From the NCBI GenBank assembly GCA_003165855.1, contig PMXH01000138.1:1-5072 (forward strand): DNA of 5,072 nt, in the 5' to 3' direction. Positions 1-5,072 of this stretch are shown piece after piece. This DNA comes from Acidobacteriaceae bacterium. Its GTDB lineage: Bacteria; Acidobacteriota; Terriglobia; Terriglobales; Acidobacteriaceae. The notes beneath the pieces were generated by a model that saw only the letters and a list, made by a program, of their open reading frames with translations, had not been told where the DNA came from and ran no database searches. The position numbers were made by a program, and so were the translations under genes. The number at the start of each line of letters is the position of its first letter. Positions within the stretch are counted from its first letter, which is position 1.

Positions 1-300
1 GCGCAGGAGACTGGAGTGCCGCACGCTTTTGGAGTGCTTACTTGCGAGACTTTGGAGCAGGCCATTGACCGGGCTGGGCTGAAGATGGGGAACAAGGGAT
101 TTGAGGCGGCGCTGGCGGCGGTGGAGATGGCGTCGTTGAAGCGGGCTATCGGGCCTCGGGCTTCGGGCTTCGGCGGTCAGCGGTCGGGTCGCGACCATCA
201 GTTATCCGCTGTCGGCAGAAAGCAGATTCCTCGCTTCGCTCGGAATGACAAAATGAATGCTCGGAATGACAAATCTAAGAAGAAGACGAGGCGCAAGTAG
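1..300 (+). CDS. ribH: 6,7-dimethyl-8-ribityllumazine synthase, C-terminal part (5' end outside the window)
   Basis: Lumazine synthase condenses 5-amino-6-ribitylaminouracil with 3,4-dihydroxy-2-butanone 4-phosphate, the penultimate step of riboflavin synthesis, in the cytoplasm. Frame 1 is open from base 1, giving 99 codons before TAG at 298-300. Codons 6-50 match the family's C-terminal signature: [16 protein letters not shown], then [10 protein letters not shown] (codons 24-33; the Arg and Lys here belong to the phosphate-binding region of the family), then [12 protein letters not shown]. Family members normally end close to this point. Here about 49 further residues follow (codons 51-99). 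They are encoded by a heptad repeat (144-185), a degenerate palindromic stretch and a duplicated 15-mer, and end in a lysine/arginine-rich tail (KSKKKTRRK). The tail may be the original C-terminus, with repeats inserted before it. nusB follows after 53 bp, a frequent neighbour. Family assignment is firm; that the extension is translated and stable is inferred from the open frame. Confidence 0.95.
   Translation, partial: AQETGVPHAFGVLTCETLEQAIDRAGLKMGNKGFEAALAAVEMASLKRAIGPRASGFGGQRSGRDHQLSAVGRKQIPRFARNDKMNARNDKSKKKTRRK
144..192 (+). repeat. Degenerate heptad array (GGGCTTC type) inside ribH
   Basis: From 144 the sequence falls into consecutive 7-base units: GGCTATC (144-150), GGGCCTC (151-157), GGGCTTC twice (158-171), then GGCGGTC (172-178) and AGCGGTC (179-185), with a last weak unit at 186-192. 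Most units share the pattern GG.....TC. The array starts where the conserved RibH fold ends and stays open in the ribH frame, encoding a Gly/Arg/Ser-rich stretch ([13 protein letters not shown]). The period is not a multiple of three, so successive units are read in different frames. This argues that the repeat is a DNA-level element and not a protein repeat. Confidence 0.8.
226..273 (+). repeat. Imperfect palindrome plus duplicated 15-mer in the ribH 3' end
   Basis: The 15-mer GCTCGGAATGACAAA occurs at 238-252 and again at 259-273, offset by 21 bp, so both copies read in frame as ARNDK. The first copy is the right half of an imperfect palindrome at 226-246, in which ATTCC pairs with GGAAT around a CGCTTCG-like centre. 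From memory, similar CGCTCGGAATGACA sequences recur in several acidobacterial and other genomes; I could not search for this. It is probably a dispersed repeat captured by the ribH reading frame. Confidence 0.7.
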
Positions 301-316
301 TCCATCCTTACAGTAG

Positions 317-351
317 ACTGGCAACTGGCCACTGATCACTGGCCACTGCTT
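317..351 (+). repeat. Heptad array (ACTGGCC type) abutting the nusB start
   Basis: Five consecutive 7-base units begin with ACTG (ACT in every case): ACTGGCA, ACTGGCC, ACTGATC, ACTGGCC and ACTGCTT at 317, 324, 331, 338 and 345. The array ends two bases before the nusB ATG (354). GGCCA (327-331) and TGGCC (340-344) are complementary, so the array can fold on itself. It occupies most of the ribH-nusB spacer, including the position where a Shine-Dalgarno sequence would be expected. Confidence 0.85.
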
Positions 352-353
352 CT

Positions 354-770
354 ATGGGTACACGGCGAAAATCTCGGGAATTGGTGCTGCAGATGCTGTT
401 TCAGGCAGACATGGGCAAGCAGACGGTGGAGCATGTGCAGAGTACGTTTTGGGCGGAGCATGGCGGGACCAGCGCGGAGGTGCGCGGGTTTGCGGAAGAT
501 CTGTTCCGGGTGGCGACGGACCGGCTCACGGAGATCGACAAGCTGATTGAAGGTCACGCGGAACACTGGCGGATGGAGCGCATGGCGGCGGTAGATCGCA
601 ACCTGTTGCGGGCGGGAGTGGCGGAGTTTCTGGCCTATCCGGATACGCCGCGGGCGGTGGTGATCAACGAGTCGCTGGAGATTGCGCGGAAATTTTCTAG
701 CCTGGAATCGGTGCAGTTCGTGAATGGGGTGCTCGACAGTGTGGCGAAAGAGCTGGGGAAGACGGCGTAA
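354..770 (+). CDS. nusB: Transcription antitermination protein NusB
   Basis: NusB binds boxA RNA together with NusE (ribosomal protein S10) and joins the antitermination complex on RNA polymerase, mainly on rRNA operons. The product of 138 residues is normal for the all-helical family. Hallmarks are the N-terminal basic helix (RRKSRELVLQMLFQ, residues 4-17), the central helix WRMERMAAVDRNLLRAGVAEFL (residues 72-93), and the C-terminal block VINESLEIARKFSS followed by QFVNGVLDSVAKEL (residues 102-134). The ATG at 354 puts the basic helix at the usual distance from the N-terminus. No AGGAG-like site precedes it, because the ACTGGCC heptad array runs up to two bases from the start. Translation may be coupled to ribH, whose stop lies 53 bp upstream, or start without a Shine-Dalgarno site. 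Octamer repeats begin just after the TAA (768-770). Confidence 0.96.
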   Translation: MGTRRKSRELVLQMLFQADMGKQTVEHVQSTFWAEHGGTSAEVRGFAEDLFRVATDRLTEIDKLIEGHAEHWRMERMAAVDRNLLRAGVAEFLAYPDTPRAVVINESLEIARKFSSLESVQFVNGVLDSVAKELGKTA

Positions 771-772
771 GA

Positions 773-812
773 GAAATTTGTAATTTTGTAATCGGGTAAT
801 TTTGTAATTCGA
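773..812 (+). repeat. Octamer array (TAATTTTG type) after nusB
   Basis: Consecutive 8-base units: GAAATTTG (773), TAATTTTG (781), TAATCGGG (789), TAATTTTG (797) and TAATTCGA (805). The array starts two bases after the nusB stop. Its central part is almost identical to the array after rpsG at 5046-5072. Its AT content stands out sharply against the GC-rich flanking genes. Confidence 0.85.
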
Positions 813-837
813 ACCGCTTTAGTTTCTACCGACCTGC

Positions 838-860
838 GCGATTGGCCAATCGCCAATCCT
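838..860 (+). repeat. 16-bp perfect palindrome within a short GATTGGC heptad run
   Basis: Positions 838-853 (GCGATTGGCCAATCGC) form a perfect 16-bp palindrome. The same bases also read as heptads GATTGGC (840-846), CAATCGC (847-853) and CAATCCT (854-860). A looped alternative exists: GATTGGC (840-846) pairs perfectly with GCCAATC (852-858) around a 5-nt loop. No T-run follows, so an intrinsic terminator for nusB is not well supported, although the hairpin could protect the nusB 3' end. Confidence 0.7.
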
Positions 861-884
861 TACTAGCCTGAGGGAGGCTCCCAG

Positions 885-915
885 AAAAAAAGTGCGGCCG
901 CAGGGGCTGAAGCCC
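885..915 (-). terminator. Possible intrinsic terminator of the lipoprotein gene
   Basis: Read on the minus strand, the GGGC-TTCA-GCCC hairpin (915-904) and the GCGGCCGC palindrome (901-894) are followed by seven T residues (891-885). This is the layout of a rho-independent terminator about 110 nt after the lipoprotein stop. The weakness is that the looped stem has only 4 bp and lies 12 nt from the T-run, while the adjoining palindrome has no proper loop. The stronger 7-bp hairpin at 936-953 may add to termination. Confidence 0.35.
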
Positions 916-953
916 GCCTCGGTTGGATACTTTACGCGGCGCTGAAGCGCCGC
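894..953. repeat. Paired GCTGAAGC-core hairpins, REP-like element
   Basis: Two palindromes share the core GCTGAAGC: GGGC-TGAA-GCCC at 904-915 and the stronger GCGGCGC-TGAA-GCGCCGC at 936-953, with a perfect 7-bp stem. They are 20 bp apart. A 10-bp palindrome, TGCGGCCGCA (893-902), lies immediately beside the first. Paired hairpins of this kind in intergenic DNA resemble REP/BIME elements mobilised by RAYT transposases. From memory, GCTGAAGC and GCTAAAGC cores are frequent in acidobacterial intergenic regions, but copy number could not be checked. Confidence 0.65.
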
Positions 954-1023
954 TCTTCCACGTTACTGCCTGCATCTCCGCAGCTTCTTACTGCTGGCCG
1001 CTGATCGCACAGATATGAGCACC

Positions 1024-3441
1024 CTAGGGTTGCACGGCGACTATGTTCAGTGCGCAGGTGAATGAGGAGTAGCAGAAGCTACTGGAAGAGTCAGGGAGTT
1101 CGGTAAAGGGGATTTCCATGACGTCCTTAGCGAGAGTTGTGTTCAGTTCGTGCAACACGTTGTCGGTACCGGCGACGTAGAGCAGCGTGCCATCGGCGGT
1201 CAGGTCGGCGGCGAGGGGCGCGGCGCCGCCGGTGAGTGGAATGGCGGCGGTTACCGATTGGGTGTCGAAGCTGTAGATCAGGACACCGACGTCGGTGGTG
1301 ACGATGTAGACCTGAGTGGCGTCAGGCGAGAGGAAGAAGTTGATGGGGTGGAAAGTGCCCTGGCCGATATCGATGTGAATTGGTTCGAAGGGCGTGTTCT
1401 GTGGGGCTGGGGTGTGGGCGATGGTGACGGGCTGATGACAAAGCGAGGTGAAAGGCGGCTGAGAGGCATTGGTGGCGATAATGTCGATGCCGGTGTTGTC
1501 GATGCCGAAGAAAAAGTCGAGGCCTGCCGTTTGCAGAATCTGCGGGACGGCAGCGTTGCCCATAGGGACGTTGCCCGAGGGGAACATTTTTAGGAACAGG
1601 GGCGGACCGGGCAGCGTCCCGGCCGAGAGGGGCGGGCTTAGAAGCGAATTGTCGCAGGTGTTGTAGATGGCAAGAGTGCCGGGAACACTTCCTCCCGAGA
1701 GCAGGGCGAACGAGCCGGTGGAAGAGAATGCGACGGCGTTGGCGGGCGGGGACAAAGGAATTGCCTGAAGCGCCTGCAGGTTCGAGTAGATATATAGCGT
1801 GTTGCCACCGTCGCCGAGGATGAAGGCTTCGAGGCCATCGGGTGAAAAGGCCGCGGCGATCGCGCTGTTGATGTTCTCAGGGATTGAGGACGCCCCGGAA
1901 CCGGTATTGACGACGTATACCTGATTGGGAGTGGAGACGGTATCGGAGAAGATGGCCTGGGTGCCAGTGGGAGAGACGGCGAGGATCCTGCCGGTGACGA
2001 GGCCGAGGGTGGTGGCAGCAGCGGGCAGAGGTGTGAAGGGGCTGGTGGAAGAGGAGCCGATGCTAGAAGTAGTGATGAGGAAAGCGCCGTACTGGCTGCC
2101 CATGTAGGCCTTGTCTCCGGCTGGGTCAAACATCAGGGAATTGGGCGGAGTGGGCAGAGAGGTGGGGCTGGCCGCGAGATTCTTGGAAGTGGAAATGTCA
2201 TAAAGAGCGACGCCGCAGATGGCATTGCTGGAGCAATCCTGGCTGGTAGCCAGAACGCTGGACGCGACGGGAGTGCCGTTCACTAATCCGGAGATGGCGG
2301 TGACGGGATAGACGGGCTGAGGGATGTAGGGCGCGGAAAGTCCCAAGGGGTTCAGCGGGAAACCGATGTTGCAAAACGGTGGTGTGCAGGAGGCGGTGAC
2401 GGCCGCGGCTCCAGGCTGTTTCAGGGTGAGGGCACAGGTCGGGCCGGGGGCGCATCCTGCGGTGGCGCTGCCGGCGGCAACGACGGCGGGCTCGGAGGAA
2501 GTCCAAGTTAAGGGGGCCTTGGGCACGATACAGCCTTGGACGTCGACGGCGGTGGCGGTGACGATTTCCGACCCTCCTTTCGCATTTGCGACAAAATTTG
2601 TCTGGCCGGTGTATTCGCCGCTGGAGCTGACGTTCAGCGCGATGCATTGCACCGGGCAGGTTTCGAAATAATAAGGCTGGCCGGAGACTCCCGCGGCGGA
2701 AGCGATGATTTGGGTCTGCCCCGGGATGGTGGGCGATGCGGTCGCCTGGTTGGTGGGCACGTTGAGGGTGTTGGAGGTCACGATGGGAATGACCTTGACG
2801 ACAGTGCTATTGGCTTCCGACCAAGTAAAGGGCCCGATCAATGCGGTGATGTCGTTTCCGTAGTTGTCGAAGGCAGTGGCTTGCAAGGTCTGGATCTGGT
2901 TCTGCGAGAGACAAAAATTGGTGGGCGTGAAGGTTTTGTGGCAAGCGGCGGGAAGAGCGATCTGCGTGGGGCAGGCCGGTGGGGGAGCATTCACGGGCGT
3001 GACTACGCTGACTTGAATGCTGGCGACGGGTGGATGGACGAAGACGTAGGTAGGCGGGCTGGTCTGTCCAAGGGCGGAGGCGATGACCTGAACTACGCCG
3101 GAGGCTCCAGGAGTGCAGACACTGAAATAGGGGGCGTTCCAAGTACCGGCACAGGCGAACCCGTTGGGAGAGACGGAGAGGATTCCGGGCGAGCTAGTGG
3201 GAGCTAAGGAGTAGGTGAACGTAGCATTGATGCTTGTGTTTGCACCGTTCACGGCGCTGGCGATGAACAACAGAGTGGCGCCCATTTGCAGAGAGGTGCT
3301 GACGGAGGGACTCAGGGTGATTCTGGCGGGAAAGGGCGAGGCGCCGGGAGGTTTGTGGCCGCCGCAACCCGGTAAGAACAACAAAGATAGTGAGATTGTG
3401 ATGACGACCGCGGCCGACTGACTGCAACGCAACCTTCCCAT
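1024..3441 (-). CDS. Predicted surface lipoprotein with Ig-like domains and a beta-propeller
   Basis: The 805-residue product begins with a lipoprotein signal peptide: basic start, hydrophobic core at about residues 10-23, and lipobox LPGC with the acylated Cys at 26. After a Pro/Gly linker come about three beta-rich Ig-like segments of the bacterial Big_2 kind, roughly residues 38-137, 139-262 and 265-352 (see WTSSEPAVVAAG at 313-324). The C-terminal part, about 380-770, repeats a pattern such as FSPDGLEAFI or LSPDATQVYIV followed by a YVVNT- or LIYSF-like strand, as in YVTN/WD-like propellers. About seven such repeats can be seen, near residues 437, 487, 530, 570, 615, 702 and 745. The mature part has 18 further cysteines, many in close pairs. 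GAGAGG on the minus strand (3451-3446) is a weak Shine-Dalgarno site 4 nt before ATG. Location is probably the outer membrane or cell surface. No catalytic motif is seen; adhesion or partner binding is only a guess. The gene stands alone, convergent with nusB and divergent from rpsL. Confidence 0.85.
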   Translation of the reverse strand: MGRLRCSQSAAVVITISLSLLFLPGCGGHKPPGASPFPARITLSPSVSTSLQMGATLLFIASAVNGANTSINATFTYSLAPTSSPGILSVSPNGFACAGTWNAPYFSVCTPGASGVVQVIASALGQTSPPTYVFVHPPVASIQVSVVTPVNAPPPACPTQIALPAACHKTFTPTNFCLSQNQIQTLQATAFDNYGNDITALIGPFTWSEANSTVVKVIPIVTSNTLNVPTNQATASPTIPGQTQIIASAAGVSGQPYYFETCPVQCIALNVSSSGEYTGQTNFVANAKGGSEIVTATAVDVQGCIVPKAPLTWTSSEPAVVAAGSATAGCAPGPTCALTLKQPGAAAVTASCTPPFCNIGFPLNPLGLSAPYIPQPVYPVTAISGLVNGTPVASSVLATSQDCSSNAICGVALYDISTSKNLAASPTSLPTPPNSLMFDPAGDKAYMGSQYGAFLITTSSIGSSSTSPFTPLPAAATTLGLVTGRILAVSPTGTQAIFSDTVSTPNQVYVVNTGSGASSIPENINSAIAAAFSPDGLEAFILGDGGNTLYIYSNLQALQAIPLSPPANAVAFSSTGSFALLSGGSVPGTLAIYNTCDNSLLSPPLSAGTLPGPPLFLKMFPSGNVPMGNAAVPQILQTAGLDFFFGIDNTGIDIIATNASQPPFTSLCHQPVTIAHTPAPQNTPFEPIHIDIGQGTFHPINFFLSPDATQVYIVTTDVGVLIYSFDTQSVTAAIPLTGGAAPLAADLTADGTLLYVAGTDNVLHELNTTLAKDVMEIPFTELPDSSSSFCYSSFTCALNIVAVQP

Positions 3442-3512
3442 GCACCCTCTCGTCGCCGCGCGGTATGAAGCGCATGCGAGCCATTCGTCAGGAATTAGAA
3501 CGGAAAACTTGT

Positions 3513-3541
3513 ATAGTAGAGGCTGGAGCCGGATTCAGCAA
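3513..3541 (-). promoter_or_regulatory. Candidate promoter of the lipoprotein gene
   Basis: On the minus strand TTGCTG (3541-3536) and TACTAT (3518-3513) are separated by 17 bp, matching sigma70 consensus at 3/6 and 4/6 positions. Transcription would start near 3506, giving a leader of about 65 nt. The fit is moderate and other sites are possible. Confidence 0.35.
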
Positions 3542-3579
3542 GCGGACGGCGGAAGCCCCTTCATAACCGGTGAAGATGA

Positions 3580-3604
3580 CGAACCGATGAGCCTCGTCGG
3601 TTCG
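3580..3604. promoter_or_regulatory. Perfect 8-bp inverted repeat between divergent promoters
   Basis: CGAACCGA (3580-3587) and TCGGTTCG (3597-3604) are perfect complements around a 9-bp spacer. The repeat lies 28 bp upstream of the -35 box of the rpsL promoter and 38 bp from the -35 box of the candidate lipoprotein promoter. Its position suits an operator or activator site acting in one or both directions. It has no flanking T-run, so a terminator is unlikely. The binding factor is unknown. Confidence 0.45.
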
Positions 3605-3632
3605 GGTAGGCAGTGGGATGCAAAAACATGGG

Positions 3633-3662
3633 TTGACGATGTTTCGGCTGAGTTGCTATAGT
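3633..3662 (+). promoter_or_regulatory. Strong sigma70-type promoter of the str (rpsL-rpsG) operon
   Basis: TTGACG (3633-3638) and TATAGT (3657-3662) each match the consensus hexamer at 5 of 6 positions and are separated by 18 bp. Transcription would start near 3669. No + strand gene lies between it and rpsL, so it most likely drives rpsL-rpsG and the genes beyond, with a leader of about 450 nt. A second promoter nearer rpsL cannot be excluded; none was seen by eye. Confidence 0.65.
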
Positions 3663-4067
3663 AGTTTGGTTCCGCGAGTTAATCCAAGCTTGCTGTATGC
3701 CGCCAGGTTCTACGGAGTATCGTGTGGACTTGGGGCCAGGCTTTTGAGAAATGCGTTTCCGGACTGAGTGTGAGTCGGGAGACATTCCTCGCTGAAATAT
3801 TCCTGCGCTGCCTTTCGCCCTCGGGCTGCTGGCGCACCTAAAGATTAGGCGCGAGAGTGGTCTGCGGAAGGATATGCAGGATAGAGCTGGCGATACGGAG
3901 TACCCCCGGAGTTTTGGCCGGGTGCCACCGTCGACAGCGCAAATCTAGATCGGGAACCCAGAATCCCTCTCCGCGATGCGGTGTGCGGCGAGAAGCATGG
4001 CGGTCAAATTAGGCCTGCCAGCCCGGATCGCGTGGCTAAGGACCGGGAAAGCGGATGGTGCTGTGCG

Positions 4068-4092
4068 CTGCCCGCCCGCAAGGGCAGGTTTT
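4068..4092 (+). promoter_or_regulatory. Hairpin with alternative pairings just before the rpsL ribosome binding site
   Basis: CTGCCC (4068-4073) pairs perfectly with GGGCAG (4082-4087), followed by GTTTT. An exclusive alternative is GCCC-GCAA-GGGC (4074-4085), with a GNRA tetraloop. The hairpin ends 15 nt before the Shine-Dalgarno site. It could be a weak attenuator or a translational switch. The T-run is short (four), so strong intrinsic termination is not expected. Confidence 0.4.
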
Positions 4093-4102
4093 GGTGTGCG
4101 GC

Positions 4103-4108
4103 AAGGAG
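4103..4108 (+). promoter_or_regulatory. Shine-Dalgarno site that fixes the rpsL start
   Basis: AAGGAG at 4103-4108 is followed by a 9-nt spacer and GTG at 4118. This supports the GTG as the start and rules against the upstream in-frame ATG at 4055, whose extra 21 residues match nothing in S12. Confidence 0.85.
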
Positions 4109-4117
4109 CGGCAGAGA

Positions 4118-4505
4118 GTGCCTACTTTTAATCAGTTAGTGCGTGATGGCCGCAAGCGGCCACGGTATAAGACGGCGAGTCCGGCGCTGCAGGGATGTCC
4201 GCAGAAGCGCGGGGTCTGCACGCGCGTGTACACGCAGACACCGAAGAAGCCGAACTCGGCGTTGCGGAAAGTGGCGCGAGTGCGCCTGACCAATGGGATT
4301 GAAGTGACGACCTACATCCCCGGGGTTGGGCACAATCTGCAGGAGCACTCGATTGTGCTGATCCGCGGGGGCCGCGTGAAGGACCTGCCGGGCGTGCGCT
4401 ATCACGTGATTCGCGGCACGCTGGATGCAGTGGGCGTGGCCGGACGTCAGCAAGGAAGATCGAAGTACGGCGCCAAGCGCGCGAAAAAGGGCGGAGATAA
4501 GAAAT

Positions 4506-4507
<2 letters not shown>
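4118..4507 (+). CDS. rpsL: 30S ribosomal protein S12
   Basis: S12 sits at the decoding centre of the 30S subunit and takes part in tRNA selection and accuracy. From GTG 4118 the product has 129 residues and starts [12 protein letters not shown], as is usual; family length is about 123-140. Conserved blocks are [21 protein letters not shown] (residues 27-47, split here only by description), [20 protein letters not shown] and [14 protein letters not shown]. Lys43 and Lys88, the classical streptomycin-resistance sites, are both the wild-type lysine. Asp89, the RimO methylthiolation site in E. coli, is present. The C-terminus has the usual SKYGAKR and a lysine-rich end, slightly longer than in E. 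coli. rpsG follows after 52 bp and fusA is expected beyond, as in the classical str operon. The AAGGAG site at 4103 decides the start. Confidence 0.98.
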
Positions 4508-5033
<526 letters not shown>

Positions 5034-5045
5034 AGAAGCATTGAG

Positions 5046-5072
5046 TAATTTGGTAATCGGGTAATTTTGTAA
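5046..5072 (+). repeat. Octamer array (TAATTTTG type) after rpsG, running off the window
   Basis: Units TAATTTGG (5046), TAATCGGG (5054) and TAATTTTG (5062), then TAA at the window edge. It begins 12 bases after the rpsG stop. It matches 781-807 at 26 of 27 positions, the one difference being G for T in the first unit. It lies in what is probably the rpsG-fusA spacer and may continue beyond the window. Confidence 0.85.

Larger units (their letters stand above)
3669..4117 (+). other. Long, hairpin-rich 5' leader of rpsL; no gene recognised
   Basis: About 450 bp lie between the predicted transcription start and the rpsL start. No credible coding region was found. Inverted repeats visible in order: 3755-3783, an 11-pair stem (GTTTCCGGACT against AGTCGGGAGAC) with one G-G mismatch, one G-U pair and a 7-nt loop; 3833-3853, CGC-A-CCTAA against TTAGG-C-GCG with one A-C mismatch and an AGA loop; 3905-3922, CCCGG against CCGGG; 3971-3981, CCGC-GAT-GCGG; 4022-4047, CCCGG against CCGGG; and the hairpin at 4068-4087. 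Ribosomal-protein operons often have structured leaders for autogenous control, so a regulatory RNA is plausible. It matches no class I recognise. Confidence 0.5.

Noticed and set aside
144..351. Heptad arrays as a CRISPR array
   Set aside because: Units are 7-8 bp, contiguous and without spacers; there are no cas genes in the window.
865..882. AGCCT/AGGCT hairpin (865-879) as a nusB terminator
   Set aside because: The stem is 5 bp and is followed by A residues, not T residues, on the nusB strand.
1021..1030. 10-bp perfect palindrome ACCCTAGGGT over the lipoprotein stop codon
   Set aside because: A 10-bp palindrome without a loop is not rare by chance in 5 kb, and no second copy or related site was seen. 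Kept only as a note.
1150..3207. Several + strand open frames of 60-223 codons and - strand frames inside the lipoprotein gene
   Set aside because: They are shadows of one long gene with a clear signal peptide and repeated domain pattern. They lack family resemblance and show the Gly/Asp- or Arg/Ser-rich composition typical of antisense and shifted frames.
3440..3661. A 73-codon + strand frame across the divergent promoter region
   Set aside because: It covers the str promoter and the inverted repeat, has no ribosome binding site and no recognisable sequence.
3697..3948. Tiny frames in the rpsL leader (16 codons at 3697-3747, 14 codons from 3751, 24 codons at 3874-3948) as leader peptides
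   Set aside because: None has a well-spaced Shine-Dalgarno site or a run of one amino acid as in classical attenuation. The frame at 3874 has GGAAGG only 2 nt upstream. They are compatible with chance.
4055..4117. In-frame ATG at 4055 as the rpsL start, adding 21 residues
   Set aside because: The extra residues do not resemble S12, there is no good Shine-Dalgarno site before 4055, and GTG 4118 has AAGGAG at the right distance and gives the canonical MPTFNQLV start.

Overview
The window reads as a chromosomal segment of a moderately GC-rich Gram-negative bacterium, most likely an acidobacterium (Acidobacteriota, Terriglobia-like). That placement is an inference. It rests on a large Ig-plus-propeller surface lipoprotein of a style common there, on GCTGAAGC-core palindromes, and on many short degenerate repeats between genes. 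No 16S or marker-gene comparison could be run.

Layout. Positions 1-300 hold the 3' end of ribH (lumazine synthase) on the + strand, followed after 53 bp by nusB (354-770, +). A 253-bp spacer (771-1023) has no gene but holds octamer repeats, a 16-bp palindrome and two GCTGAAGC-core hairpins. Positions 1024-3441 on the - strand encode an 805-residue predicted lipoprotein with Ig-like domains and a beta-propeller. A 676-bp gap follows. It holds a possible - strand promoter for the lipoprotein, an 8-bp-arm inverted repeat, a strong sigma70-type + strand promoter (TTGACG, 18 bp, TATAGT at 3633-3662) and a leader of about 450 nt with several hairpins. The str operon then begins: rpsL (S12, corrected to the GTG at 4118) and rpsG (S7, 4560-5033). 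The window ends 39 bp after rpsG, where fusA would be expected.

How the genes work together. ribH and nusB are an often-linked pair, riboflavin synthesis beside an antitermination factor. rpsL and rpsG encode two 30S proteins and are probably one transcript. The lipoprotein is divergent from the str operon, convergent with nusB, and looks functionally unrelated to either.

The most unusual signal is not a gene. Nearly every + strand gene boundary carries a degenerate tandem array with a 7- or 8-bp period: inside the 3' end of ribH (GGGCTTC type), against the nusB start codon (ACTGGCC type), after nusB (TAATTTTG type plus a GATTGGC type), filling the whole rpsL-rpsG spacer (AGT and AGCTAAA types), and after rpsG (TAATTTTG type again). 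The two octamer arrays match at 26 of 27 positions although they lie 4.3 kb apart. In rpsL-rpsG the array itself appears to supply the Shine-Dalgarno sequence of rpsG, and in ribH it is translated. This resembles the heptameric STRR repeats known from cyanobacteria, but with several sequence families sharing one design. I saw no defence system, CRISPR array, insertion sequence, tRNA or rRNA.
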